Shown here piece by piece: positions 31,829 through 39,877 of a stretch of 64,000 nucleotides of DNA (its first letter is position 1; each line of letters begins with the position of its first letter). The notes under the pieces are model-generated. The model made no database searches and had not been told where the DNA came from. It saw only the letters and a program-made list of their open reading frames with translations. The stretch is from Qaidamihabitans albus (GTDB lineage Bacteria > Actinomycetota > Actinomycetes > Mycobacteriales > Pseudonocardiaceae). Position numbers and translations under genes: made by a program. Location: the NCBI RefSeq assembly GCF_016464705.1, contig NZ_JAEHOB010000005.1, positions 62,001 through 126,000 on the forward strand, written 5' to 3'.

Positions 31829-33855
31829 CGCCGGGTCTCCTCCTCGTCGCGTTCGGGCGCGGCCCCGTGCAGGCCGCGCCGGACGTCACCGGCGACGTGG
31901 TAGGACTCGTCCGCCTTGCGCGAAGCCCGCTTCGACGACTCCAGCTGCCACGGCACGCTCGTCACCATCACCCCGGACTGGAACAGGAGCCTGCCCTTGA
32001 GCCGGAGCGCGCTCTGGTTGTGCAGCAGCTGCTCCCACCACCGGCCGACCACGTACTCCGGGATGAAGACGGTGACCACGTTGCGCGGATGGTCGCCGCG
32101 GATGCGCCTGACGTAGTCCAGTACCGGCCTGGTGATCTCCCGGTACGGCGACTCCACGACCTTCAGCGGGATCCGGAAGCCCTGTTTGTTCCATTGGTCC
32201 ACCAGCTTCCTGGTGTCCACTTCGTCCACATTGACCGTCACCGCCTCCAGGACATCGGGCCGGGTCGCCTTGGCGTAGGCCAGTGCGCGCAACGTCGGCC
32301 GGTGCAGCTGCGAGACCAGGACGATGGCGTGGTTGCGGGAAGGCAGCGTCGCCGGCTTCAGCTCCTCGTCGCGCAGTTCCGCGGCCACGCCGTCGTAGTG
32401 CCGGCGGATCGCCGTCATCAGCCAGTAGATCGCCGCCATCGACACGATCGAGATCCAGGCGCCGGCCAGGAACTTGGTGATCAGGATGACGACGAGCACC
32501 GAGGCCGTCATGAGCAGGCCGAAGGAGTTGATCATCTGCGCCCGCCGCATCCGGCCGCGCGCCACCGGGTCGCTCTCCGTGCGCAGCAGCCGGTTCCAGT
32601 GCCGGATCATGCCGCTCTGGCTGAGTACGAACGAGACGAACACGCCGACGATGTAGAGCTGGATCAGCTGCGTGACGTCGGCTTCGAAGGCGACGACGAG
32701 CACGCCCGCGAAGCCGGCGAGGAACAGGATGCCGTTGCTGAAAGCGAGCCGGTCACCACGGGTGTGCAGCTGCCGCGGCAGGTAGCGGTCCTGAGCGAGA
32801 ATCGAGCCGAGCACCGGGAACCCGTTGAACGCCGTGTTCGCCGCCAGTACGAGGATCAGCCCGGTGAAGAAGATGACGTACCAGACGGCGGGCGAGAACC
32901 CGGCGAAGACGGCGTTGGCGAGCTGCGCGAGCAGCGTCTTCTGCTCGTAGCCCTCGGGAGCGTTGAGCAGCTGCTCCGCAGGATCCTCGGCCATGATCAC
33001 GCCGGTCACCCTGGCCAGGAACAGCAGGCCGAGGAACATCGTGATCGCCAGGGTGCCCATCATCAGCAGGGTGGTGGCGGCGTTGCGGCCCTTGGGCTTG
33101 CGGAACGCGGGCACGCCGTTGGCGATGGCCTCCACCCCGGTGAGCGCCGCGCTGCCGGAGGAGAACGCGCGCATCACGAGAAACGCGAACCCGAACCCGG
33201 CGAGGTGCTCGCCCTCCTCGATGAGCACGAAGTCGGCGCTCTCCGCGCGAACCTCGTCGTCGAACAGGAACACCCGGACCGCGCCCCACACGATCATGCC
33301 GAGGATGCCGGCCACGAAAGCGTAGGACGGGATCGCGAACGTCGTGCCGGACTCGCGGACGCCGCGCAGGTTCACCGCGGCCAGCAGGGCGATCGCCAAC
33401 ACGGCGAAGACGACCTTGTGCGTCGCGACGAACGGGATGGCGGAGCCGATGTTGGCCGCCGCCGACGCGATGGAAACGGCGACCGTGAGGATGTAGTCGA
33501 CCAGCAGGGCGCTGCCGACCACCAGGCCCCAGCGCCGGCCGTGGTTGACGGTCGCCACCTCGTAGTCGCCGCCGCCGGAGGTGTAGGCGCGCACGTTCTG
33601 CCGGTAGGACGCCACCACCGCGACCATGACGAGCGCCACCCCGAGGCCGATCCAGGGGCTGTACACGTAGGCGGAGGCTCCGGCCACGGAGAGCATGACC
33701 AGGATCTGCTCCGGCGCGTACGCCACGCTCGACATGGGGTCGGAGGCGAACACCGGCAGGGCGATCCGCTTGGGCAGCAGCGTGTGCGCGAGCCGGTCGC
33801 TGCGAAAGGGCCGACCCAGCACCAGCCGTTTTGCCGCGGTGGCGAACTTGGACAC
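31825..33855 (-). CDS. KimA-type potassium importer (APC superfamily)
   Basis: Membrane transporter of 676 aa with about 12 TM helices and a cytoplasmic C-terminal domain of about 200 residues. It matches Bacillus KimA motif by motif: DPMSSVAYAPEQIL, YTSGGGDYEVA, VDYILTVAVSIAS, FSSGSAALTGVEAIANGVPA, LILVLAANTAFNGFPVLGSI and LHNQSALRLKGRLLF. KimA is a proton-coupled K+ uptake system inhibited by c-di-AMP through its cytoplasmic domain. Placement beside ceoB/ceoC, K+ channel regulatory proteins, supports potassium over amino acids, the usual automatic annotation. The C-terminal 35 residues are basic/acidic and variable. Confidence 0.85.
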   Translation of the reverse strand: MSKFATAAKRLVLGRPFRSDRLAHTLLPKRIALPVFASDPMSSVAYAPEQILVMLSVAGASAYVYSPWIGLGVALVMVAVVASYRQNVRAYTSGGGDYEVATVNHGRRWGLVVGSALLVDYILTVAVSIASAAANIGSAIPFVATHKVVFAVLAIALLAAVNLRGVRESGTTFAIPSYAFVAGILGMIVWGAVRVFLFDDEVRAESADFVLIEEGEHLAGFGFAFLVMRAFSSGSAALTGVEAIANGVPAFRKPKGRNAATTLLMMGTLAITMFLGLLFLARVTGVIMAEDPAEQLLNAPEGYEQKTLLAQLANAVFAGFSPAVWYVIFFTGLILVLAANTAFNGFPVLGSILAQDRYLPRQLHTRGDRLAFSNGILFLAGFAGVLVVAFEADVTQLIQLYIVGVFVSFVLSQSGMIRHWNRLLRTESDPVARGRMRRAQMINSFGLLMTASVLVVILITKFLAGAWISIVSMAAIYWLMTAIRRHYDGVAAELRDEELKPATLPSRNHAIVLVSQLHRPTLRALAYAKATRPDVLEAVTVNVDEVDTRKLVDQWNKQGFRIPLKVVESPYREITRPVLDYVRRIRGDHPRNVVTVFIPEYVVGRWWEQLLHNQSALRLKGRLLFQSGVMVTSVPWQLESSKRASRKADESYHVAGDVRRGLHGAAPERDEEETRR

Positions 33856-33967
33856 GGCAGGAGCGTAATCGCACGGTTCCCGGCGCCGTCGAGACGGCGT
33901 CGATCACGCCGGTCACACCGTCGTCGCCCGGCGCCGTGTCCCCCGGCGGAGTCGTCGCGGAGTAGTC

Positions 33968-34417
33968 TCAGTCCCGCTGCGCGCGCCACTCGTCGATCAG
34001 CTTGGGCAGCTCGCGCATGAGGTAGTCGTAGAAGTCGCGCATCTCGGCCAGCCTGCGCCCGGCGATACTGTCCTCCCCCGTGCTCGCGATGCCCTCCTCC
34101 GCGGCGTCCTGCATGGCACGGACCACCTCGTTCTGCGCGGACATCAGCGTCGGCCAGCCGTCTTCGGGAAAGCGGTAGTGCTCCCGCCTGCTGCCGGGCA
34201 CCGGTACCCGCTGGATGAGGCCGACCGGCTGCAACATCTTGATCGCGCCGGAGACCGAGCCCGCGCTCACGCCGAGCTGCTCGGCGATCTCTCCGGCGGT
34301 GATCGTCTCCTGCTCCGCGAACAGCAGCGCGCACAGCACCCGGGCGGTCATCCGTTGCATTCCGTTGCGGGTCAGCGTGAGCGCCATGCGCTCGGCGGCG
34401 GCCCTCGGGTCGGCCAT
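33968..34417 (-). CDS. MarR/GbsR-type transcriptional regulator
   Basis: A 149-aa winged-helix regulator. The DNA-binding part is QRMTARVLCALLFAEQETIT then AGEIAEQLGVSAGSVSGAIK and a wing (VPGSRREHYRF). A C-terminal helical stretch likely mediates dimerisation. It lies between the KimA-type importer (same strand, 112 bp downstream) and the divergent ceoBC operon. This gene is not part of the mycobacterial order of the block, so it is an insertion. Control of the neighbouring K+ genes is a guess from position; many relatives control drug or osmolyte transporters. Confidence 0.82.
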   Translation of the reverse strand: MADPRAAAERMALTLTRNGMQRMTARVLCALLFAEQETITAGEIAEQLGVSAGSVSGAIKMLQPVGLIQRVPVPGSRREHYRFPEDGWPTLMSAQNEVVRAMQDAAEEGIASTGEDSIAGRRLAEMRDFYDYLMRELPKLIDEWRAQRD

Positions 34418-34462
34418 GATCCTCCCTCACTCGGCTTGACATGATACTAACACTTTCGATCT

Positions 34463-34491
34463 TTCAGAAATTCCCGAATATTCGCTAGGCT
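34463..34491 (+). promoter_or_regulatory. Probable ceoB promoter
   Basis: -35 TTCAGA (34463-34468), 17-nt spacer, -10 TAGGCT (34486-34491). The stretch is AT-richer than its surroundings and contains the palindrome CGAATATTCG (34475-34484) within the spacer. A TTGACA lies at 34436-34441 but has no good -10 at the right distance. Confidence 0.45.
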
Positions 34492-34592
34492 GGTTCGTTG
34501 GACGGCGCGGCAACGCGACCTCGACACACGAACCGACCGGGCCGGAGGTAGGTTCTGCGCTGGCGCCGACACAGAGCGGAGGAGGGCACACC

Positions 34593-35258
34593 GTGCACGT
34601 GGTGATCATGGGGTGCGGCCGGGTGGGCGCGTCCCTTGCCGCCGCGCTCGAGCGGCTGGGCCACGACGTGGCGGTCATCGACCGGGTCCAGGACGCTTTC
34701 CGCAGGCTTGGCAGCGACTTCCACGGCCAGCAGGTGGTCGGCATGGGCTTCGACCGCCAGGTGCTGGTCGAGGCCGGCATCGAGCGGGCCGGCGCGTTCG
34801 CCGCCGTGTCCAGCGGCGACAACTCCAACATCATCTCGGCCCGGGTGGCGCGCGAGACGTTCGGCGTCGAGCACGTCGTCGCCCGCATCTACGACCCGAA
34901 GCGCGCCGCCGTGTACGAGCGGCTCGGGATTCCCACGGTCGCGACGGTCCCGTGGACCACCGACCGGTTCCTGCGCACGCTGCTGCCGGAGGGCGTCGCC
35001 ACGTCCTGGCGCGATCCCTCCGGCACGATGGCGCTGCTGCAGCTTCCACTGCATGAGGCGTGGATCGGAAGGCCCGTCCGTGACCTCGAGCAGGCCACCG
35101 GGAGCCGGGTGGCGTTCATCATGCGGTTCGGCACCGGCGTGCTGCCCGAACCGAAGACCGTGCTGCAGGCCGACGACGACGTCTACGCCGCCGCTCATTC
35201 CGGCACGATCGGCGACGTGACGGCCCTGGCCGCCCGGCCACCCGAGGAGGAGGACTGA
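34593..35258 (+). CDS. ceoB: TrkA-family K+ uptake regulator, first subunit (CeoB-like)
   Basis: Cytoplasmic K+ channel/transporter regulatory protein, 221 aa. The RCK_N domain begins with the NAD(H) motif VIMGCGRVGASLAAALERLG, the acidic ribose-binding residue follows in VAVIDR, and an RCK_C domain occupies about residues 135-210. The GTG start opens the motif directly. It is coupled by TGATG to a second TrkA gene. Order ceoB-ceoC divergent from an APC transporter equals Rv2690c-Rv2692. The pair could gate a Trk-type pore elsewhere or bind nucleotide or c-di-AMP signals. Confidence 0.9.
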   Translation: MHVVIMGCGRVGASLAAALERLGHDVAVIDRVQDAFRRLGSDFHGQQVVGMGFDRQVLVEAGIERAGAFAAVSSGDNSNIISARVARETFGVEHVVARIYDPKRAAVYERLGIPTVATVPWTTDRFLRTLLPEGVATSWRDPSGTMALLQLPLHEAWIGRPVRDLEQATGSRVAFIMRFGTGVLPEPKTVLQADDDVYAAAHSGTIGDVTALAARPPEEED

Positions 35259-35914
35259 TGCGGGTCGCGATCGCGGGAGCGGGCGCGGTGGGCCGGTCCA
35301 TCGCGTCGGAGCTGATCGACGCCGGGCACACGGTGATGCTCATCGAGCGGCTCTCCGGCCAGTTCGCGCCCGAGACGGTCGAGCAGGCGGACTGGGTGCT
35401 CGGCGACGCGTGCGAGGTCTCCACGCTGGAGGAGTCGGGGATACAGCTCTGCGACGTGGTGATCGCCGCGACCGGTGACGACAAGGTCAACCTCGTCGTG
35501 TCGTTGCTGGCCAAGACGGAGTTCGCGGTCCGCCGCGTCGTGGCGCGGGTGAACAACCCGGCGAACGAATGGCTGTTCAACCAGAGCTGGGGCGTCGACG
35601 TCGCGGTGTCCACCCCCCGCATGCTCGCCGCCATGGTCGAGGAGGCCGTCAGCGTCGGCGACCTGGTGCGGCTGATGACGTTCCGGCAGAGCCAGGCCAA
35701 CCTCGTCGAGATCACCCTGCCCGACGAGACACCGCTGGCGGGCAAGCCGGTGCGGGACCTGGACCTGCCCCGCGATGCCGCGCTGGTGACCATCCTGCGT
35801 GGCGAGCGGGTGATCGTGCCGCAGCCCGACGACCCGCTGGAGCCCGGTGACGAGCTGCTGTTCGTCTCCCCCACCGACGTGGAGCCGGAGATCCGGACCG
35901 CGCTGGGCTACTGA
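35258..35914 (+). CDS. ceoC: TrkA-family K+ uptake regulator, second subunit (CeoC-like)
   Basis: A 218-aa protein with the same RCK_N/RCK_C layout as the preceding gene: NAD motif VAIAGAGAVGRSIASELIDAG at the N-terminus, DACEVSTLEESGIQLCDVVI and a C-terminal RCK_C domain (LVEITLPDETPLAGKPV). The one-base stop/start overlap indicates coupled synthesis and probably a hetero-oligomer with CeoB. The stop is followed after 17 bp by a fixed-spacing palindromic repeat. Confidence 0.9.
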   Translation: MRVAIAGAGAVGRSIASELIDAGHTVMLIERLSGQFAPETVEQADWVLGDACEVSTLEESGIQLCDVVIAATGDDKVNLVVSLLAKTEFAVRRVVARVNNPANEWLFNQSWGVDVAVSTPRMLAAMVEEAVSVGDLVRLMTFRQSQANLVEITLPDETPLAGKPVRDLDLPRDAALVTILRGERVIVPQPDDPLEPGDELLFVSPTDVEPEIRTALGY

Positions 35915-35931
35915 CGGCGCCGCGCGAGCTC

Positions 35932-35971
35932 GTGAGTGCGCACACGAGTTAGAACACTGTTACGCACTCAC
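35932..35971 (+). repeat. Fixed-spacing palindromic element, copy 2
   Basis: GTGAGTG, 10 nt, TTAGAAC, 9 nt, CACTCAC. It lies between the convergent ceoC and DUF3159 genes. It is nearly the reverse complement of the copy at 25899-25938 (3 differences in 48 bp). It may act as a bidirectional terminator. Confidence 0.85.
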
Positions 35972-35987
35972 GACCGGGACCGGCCCG

Positions 35988-36728
35988 CTACGCCTCGCCG
36001 CCGTACTTGACGCGCAGCCGCTCCTCGATCCGCGCCTCCTCGCTCTCCTCGGCCTCGCTGATCTCCTTGAGCCGCTTGTCCGAGCGCCGTACGGCCCACA
36101 CGACGACCAGCAGCGCGAGCGCGTACAGCGGGTAACCCATGGCGATCTTCGCGAACGCCAGCCAGCCGGTGTAGTTCTCGTCGTAGAGCCAGCGCTGAAC
36201 GACGAACCGGGCGGCGAACACGGCGGCCAGCGCGAGCGTGGCGATGTCGTAGCCGAACCGGGAGGGCTTGTCCTTGCGCCACGCCGTCCCGGTGCCGTTG
36301 AGCATGTTCCACACGACCCCGGCCAGCGGCCAGCGCACGAGGACCGACAGCACGAACGCGCCGCAGTACACCAGGCTGGCCCAGATCCCGAACAGGAAGA
36401 AGCCCTTGGCCGAGCCGGTGCGGTAGGCGATGAAAGCGGCGATCGCGACACCGAAGAAACCGGAGATCGCCGGCTGCAGCGGCTCCTTCCGGACGATCCG
36501 CAGGACGGTGATCAGCACGGCACTGCCGACCGCGCTCCAGATGCCGGCCTGCAGGCCGAACATCGAGTTGGCCAGGACGAACACGATGACCGGTACCGAC
36601 GAGTAGAAAAGGCCGGACACGCCGCCCATCTGCTCGAGCATCGTGGGCTGGGGCTCGCGGGTCTCCGGGGCTTCCTCGGCCGCGGCGGCGTCCGTTTCGG
36701 CTTCGGCGGTACGGTCAGGCTCGTTCAC
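35988..36728 (-). CDS. DUF3159 integral membrane protein
   Basis: Unknown-function membrane protein of 246 aa, conserved in actinobacteria next to the ceo genes and the OB-fold protein. An acidic Ala/Glu-rich N-terminus (residues 1-28) precedes TMLEQMGGVSGLFYSSVPVI and about six TM helices. The C-terminus is charged and probably cytoplasmic (RLKEISEAEESEEARIEER). It ends next to a palindromic repeat and begins 17 bp after the OB-fold gene, so the two likely share a transcript. No enzymatic motif was seen. Confidence 0.85.
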   Translation of the reverse strand: MNEPDRTAEAETDAAAAEEAPETREPQPTMLEQMGGVSGLFYSSVPVIVFVLANSMFGLQAGIWSAVGSAVLITVLRIVRKEPLQPAISGFFGVAIAAFIAYRTGSAKGFFLFGIWASLVYCGAFVLSVLVRWPLAGVVWNMLNGTGTAWRKDKPSRFGYDIATLALAAVFAARFVVQRWLYDENYTGWLAFAKIAMGYPLYALALLVVVWAVRRSDKRLKEISEAEESEEARIEERLRVKYGGEA

Positions 36729-36745
36729 AGTGCGCTATCACTTCT

Positions 36746-37123
36746 TCACGTCGGCTGCAGTAGCTCGTAGTACGGGTTGTACAGCACCTTCTGGCCGTTG
36801 CGGTCGGCCAGTCTGCCGCACACCTTGATGGTGCGTCCCGGCTCGATGCCCGGGATCCGGCGCCGGCCCAGCCAGACGAGCGTCACCCCGTCCGTACCGT
36901 CGAACAGTTCGGCCTCCAGCGTCGCAGCGTCGCTGGCCGGGCACAACTCGACGCTCCGTAACCGGCCGAGCACGGTGACTTCCTCGCCCGACCGGCAGTC
37001 GCAGGCGCGCTGCGCCCCGCCGGCCTCGGACTTCTCCGACAGGTCGTCGGCGTCGAGCTCCTCGACGTCACTGGTCAGCTTGCGGACCAGCCGGCTGAAG
37101 TAGCCGCCGTCTTTGGCGGACAT
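36746..37123 (-). CDS. OB-fold nucleic-acid-binding domain protein
   Basis: Small cytoplasmic protein, 125 aa, of the Rv2694c type. An N-terminal helical region (GYFSRLVRKLTSDVEELDAD) is followed by an OB-fold with the beta strands EEVTVLGRLRSVEL, EAELFDGTDGVTLVWLGRRR, IPGIEPGRTIKVCGRLA and the end KVLYNPYYELLQP. The ATG was chosen because family members start at this helical region. Nucleic-acid binding is inferred from the fold. It is first in a likely two-gene transcript with DUF3159. Confidence 0.82.
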   Translation of the reverse strand: MSAKDGGYFSRLVRKLTSDVEELDADDLSEKSEAGGAQRACDCRSGEEVTVLGRLRSVELCPASDAATLEAELFDGTDGVTLVWLGRRRIPGIEPGRTIKVCGRLADRNGQKVLYNPYYELLQPT

Positions 37124-37232
37124 ATCTGGTGCTCCTGTGCTCCGGGGCCCCCGACTTCTTTGCGGCCCGTGCGTTCTCCAGCGTAGCTCGCTCGCGGCAA
37201 GGGAATACCTTTTGCGGCAGGATCGCAACGTG

Positions 37233-37985
37233 ATGTCCGCTATTTCGCCACCCGCCGCCGTGCTACTGCCCGGCACGGGGTCCGACGAGGTGTTCGTGCG
37301 CGCGGTGTTCGCCCGGCCGCTGGCCGCCGTCGGCTTCGCGGTCAGCGCGCCGCCGCCACCCGCCGGGGCGGCCGTCACCACCGGCTACCTCGAGGTGCTG
37401 GACGCCGCCGCGTCGGCCGCGCGGGCGCCGCTGCTGGTCGGCGGCATCTCACTCGGCGCCCACCTCGCCACCGAGTGGGCCCTGCGCAACCGGGACCGCT
37501 GCGCGGGCGTGCTGGCGGCACTGCCTGCGTGGAACGGCCGCGTCGGGTCGGCGCCCGCGGCAGTCGCGGCGCGCCTCTCGGCCGACCGCGTGGCGCGCGA
37601 CGGGCTCGACGCCACGCTGGCGACCGCGACGGCGGGGATCGCGCCCTGGCTCGCGGACGAGCTGCGCCGGGCGTGGCGGCGGCACGGGCCCGGTCTGGCC
37701 GCGGGGCTGCGCGCCGCGGCGGACCATCCGGCGCCCGAGCTGGCGGAGCTGCGCGCGCTCGACGTGCCCGTGGGCATCGCGGCGTGCGCGGACGATCCGG
37801 TACACCCGGCGGCGGTCGCCCGCGCCTGGGCCGGGGCGCTGCCTCGCGCCGCGCTGTGCCAGACCACCCTGACGGCCGTCGGTGCCGACCGCGAGTCGCT
37901 GGGCCGGGCGGCGGTGCTCGCGTGGCTGCGGGCAGGCGGAGGCCGGTTCAGCCACGCTCACGGAGACGGGCCGCCATCGCCCTGA
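37233..37985 (+). CDS. Alpha/beta-hydrolase-fold protein (Rv2695 position)
   Basis: A 250-aa protein with an alpha/beta hydrolase pattern: VLLPGTGSDEVF strand and oxyanion region, nucleophile elbow GGISLGAHLATEWALRNRD with the putative catalytic Ser near residue 75, and ALDVPVGIAACADDPVHPAA, which gives candidate Asp and His. It sits exactly where mycobacteria have Rv2695, divergent from the OB-fold gene. The substrate is unknown. The 3' end overlaps the convergent DJ-1/PfpI reading frame by 38 nt. Confidence 0.7.
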   Translation: MSAISPPAAVLLPGTGSDEVFVRAVFARPLAAVGFAVSAPPPPAGAAVTTGYLEVLDAAASAARAPLLVGGISLGAHLATEWALRNRDRCAGVLAALPAWNGRVGSAPAAVAARLSADRVARDGLDATLATATAGIAPWLADELRRAWRRHGPGLAAGLRAAADHPAPELAELRALDVPVGIAACADDPVHPAAVARAWAGALPRAALCQTTLTAVGADRESLGRAAVLAWLRAGGGRFSHAHGDGPPSP

Positions 37986-38639
37986 CCGCCGCCTGCCGGG
38001 CGTCGAGCGCCGATCGCCTGATCGTGGCGACGACCTCCGGGTCGGCCCTGCCGGGCGAGCCGGAGTCGAACGGCGGCGCCGGATCGTATTCGAGCTGCAA
38101 CTGGACACGTCGCGCGACGTCCGCGCCGAAGACCTCCGCGGCGAGTACGAGCGCGAAGTCGATGCCGGAGCTGACCCCGCGCCGGTGATGCGGTTCCGGT
38201 CGATCACGACCCGCTCCTCCGCCGGGATCGCGCCGAGCTCCCCGAGCATCGGCAGCGACGCCCAGTGGCTGGTCGCCCGGTAGCCCGTGACAAGACCGGC
38301 TGCGGCAGGCGCGAACGAACCGGTGCAGACGGAGGTGACCCAGCCGGCACCGGCCGCCTGGCGCCGCAGGAAGTGCAGCGCGATGCCGTCGGTGAAGAGG
38401 TCGAACGCCCCGCTTCCCCCGGGCACGAAGAGGACATCGGCCTGCGGGCAGGCTTCCAGGGTCGTCGTGGGGACGATCGACCAGCCACCGTCGTTGACCA
38501 CCGGCCGCGTGTCGTGCCACGCGAGGTGCACCTCCGTGCCGGGCAGCCGTGAGAAGACCTGTGCCGGGCCGGTGAAGTCCAGCTGGGTGGCGTCGGGGAA
38601 CAGCAGCACGACGATGCGGAACGGCTCGGATCGAACCAC
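37948..38639 (-). pseudogene. DJ-1/PfpI-family protein, frameshifted
   Basis: Class-I glutamine amidotransferase-like protein, intact length about 230 aa. The first frame encodes the fold from the GTG start through FRIVVLLFPDATQLDFTGPA, the nucleophile elbow VTSVCTGSFAPAAAG and VVIDRNRITGAG. The family sequence continues in another frame as VSSGIDFALVLAAEVFGADV to LRERG. Adding one base to the C4/G4 run at 38175-38178 restores a single frame. It is either a real inactivating mutation or a sequencing error. The intact form resembles isonitrile hydratase/PfpI proteins; the Cys in the elbow is present. Confidence 0.75.
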
Positions 38640-38846
38640 CTCACCCTAGCCAGGAGGCTCCCCGACCGTGCCCCGCTGTCGGGCGTTCACCGGACACCGC
38701 CCGGGTCGCGGCATTCCTAAAGTGACGAGCGGCCGCGGCATTGCCGGGCGGCTCACGGATGGCCAGTTCGGTCCGAAAGCCGGAGCAGGGAACACATGGG
38801 GGAAATTCGGCACGAGATCAGCACGAGGAAAGGAGCACGAACTCCG

Positions 38847-39305
38847 ATGAGTTCGAGATGGCAGCGTCAGGGAGCGGCCGGCCTGGCCGCACTGGCGATG
38901 GGGGCGGCCGCGATCACGTTCTCCACTCCGGCGTCGGCGGCGACCCTGCCTCCCTGCGCCACGACGACCGAGATCGTACGGTCGGGGCACGAAATCATGG
39001 TGCCAACGAGCAAAGGAAATACTTCCTGCCTGATCGGCCGCAGTTTCGCGGCGAACACGACGATCGTGGCCCGGTTCCAGTTCACCATGCGCCGGTGCTA
39101 CCCGAATCTCGACCTGGCCTCGCCCTACTCGAGCGAAAAGGTCGGGGAACTCGCGGTGGACGGCAGTTTCGGGCCGCGCAGCGAAGCCGCGCTGAAGGCC
39201 GTGCAGAGCGCTGTCGGCACCACCGCGGACGGCATCTACGGCCCGAAAACCCGGGACCGCATGAAGTTCCTGACTCCGAACCGAAGCAACTGTTATCGCT
39301 ACTGA
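38847..39305 (+). CDS. Small secreted peptidoglycan-binding-like protein (tandem copy 1)
   Basis: Exported protein, 152 aa from the internal ATG. The signal peptide (AAGLAALAMGAAAITF) is cleaved after TPASA. The mature part has an N-terminal Cys-containing region (NTSCLIGRSFAANTTIV) and a C-terminal PG_binding_1-like domain (ELAVDGSFGPRSEAALKAVQ, TTADGIYGPKTRDRMKF). Four cysteines suggest two disulfides. An ATG 51 nt upstream would place a non-signal extension first, so the later start is preferred. It is followed after 22 bp by a clear paralogue. Cell-wall binding is inferred from the fold. Confidence 0.82.
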   Translation: MSSRWQRQGAAGLAALAMGAAAITFSTPASAATLPPCATTTEIVRSGHEIMVPTSKGNTSCLIGRSFAANTTIVARFQFTMRRCYPNLDLASPYSSEKVGELAVDGSFGPRSEAALKAVQSAVGTTADGIYGPKTRDRMKFLTPNRSNCYRY

Positions 39306-39327
39306 CGACTCGAGGTGAGGCACTGAC

Positions 39328-39801
39328 ATGAAGGGTTCTGGAGTGCTGCGGAGGGCCGGGATGAGTGTCGCGGCTGTGCTCATGGCCGTCACCGGGACTT
39401 TCGTCTCGACGGGATCGGCGACCGCGGCGACCCCGCTGTGTGTGAAGGTGGTGCTCCACAGTCCTGGCGGAGGGCACGCGATCTCGGTTCCGGCCGCCAG
39501 TGGGAACAGCACATCGTGTCTTATCGGCCGTGGCCTGGTCGCGAACACCGCGATCGTGGTCCAGTTCCAGTACACGATGATCAGGTGTTACGGCAGCCGC
39601 TACCTGGCGGCGCCGTACCAGAACGAAAGAATCCGCGACCTCGCGACGGACGGCAGTTTCGGGCCGCGCACCGAAGCCGCGCTGAAGTCGGTACAGAAGG
39701 CCGTCGGCACCACGGCCGACGGAACCTACGGCCCCAACACCCGCGACCGGATGAGGTTCGTCTCCAGGGACGGTCGCGACTGCCATCCGTACCGTAGCTG
39801 A
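39328..39801 (+). CDS. Small secreted peptidoglycan-binding-like protein (tandem copy 2)
   Basis: A 157-aa paralogue of the previous gene. The signal peptide (AAVLMAVTGTFVSTGSATA) is followed by TSCLIGRGLVANTAIVVQFQ and the same C-terminal domain (LATDGSFGPRTEAALKSVQ, TTADGTYGPNTRDRM). Cys positions match copy 1. The two genes share DNA identity in the domain, which points to a local duplication. A strong terminator follows 12 bp after the stop. No catalytic domain is present, so they may act as wall-binding decoys, inhibitors or structural proteins. Confidence 0.82.
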   Translation: MKGSGVLRRAGMSVAAVLMAVTGTFVSTGSATAATPLCVKVVLHSPGGGHAISVPAASGNSTSCLIGRGLVANTAIVVQFQYTMIRCYGSRYLAAPYQNERIRDLATDGSFGPRTEAALKSVQKAVGTTADGTYGPNTRDRMRFVSRDGRDCHPYRS

Positions 39802-39813
39802 GTGATGCGCACG

Positions 39814-39854
39814 CAAGAGGTGCCTTCCTCCTCCGATCAGGAAGGCTCCTCTTG
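39814..39854. terminator. Bidirectional hairpin terminator
   Basis: Arms CAAGAGGTGCCTTCCT (39814-39829) and AGGAAGGCTCCTCTTG (39839-39854) pair with a single T-T mismatch around a 9-nt loop. It lies between the convergent secreted-protein and LysE-family genes. Confidence 0.8.
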
Positions 39855-39877
39855 TCGTGCCGGGGCGGCCAAGGCCG

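Noticed and set aside
31825-33855. Annotation as an amino-acid permease
   Set aside because: It is in the APC superfamily, but the motifs along the whole length and the cytoplasmic C-terminal domain match KimA, a K+ importer, and the neighbours are K+ regulators.
34436-34441. TTGACA as the -35 of ceoB
   Set aside because: No acceptable -10 lies 16-18 bp downstream. The TTCAGA/TAGGCT pair with a 17-bp spacer is a better candidate.
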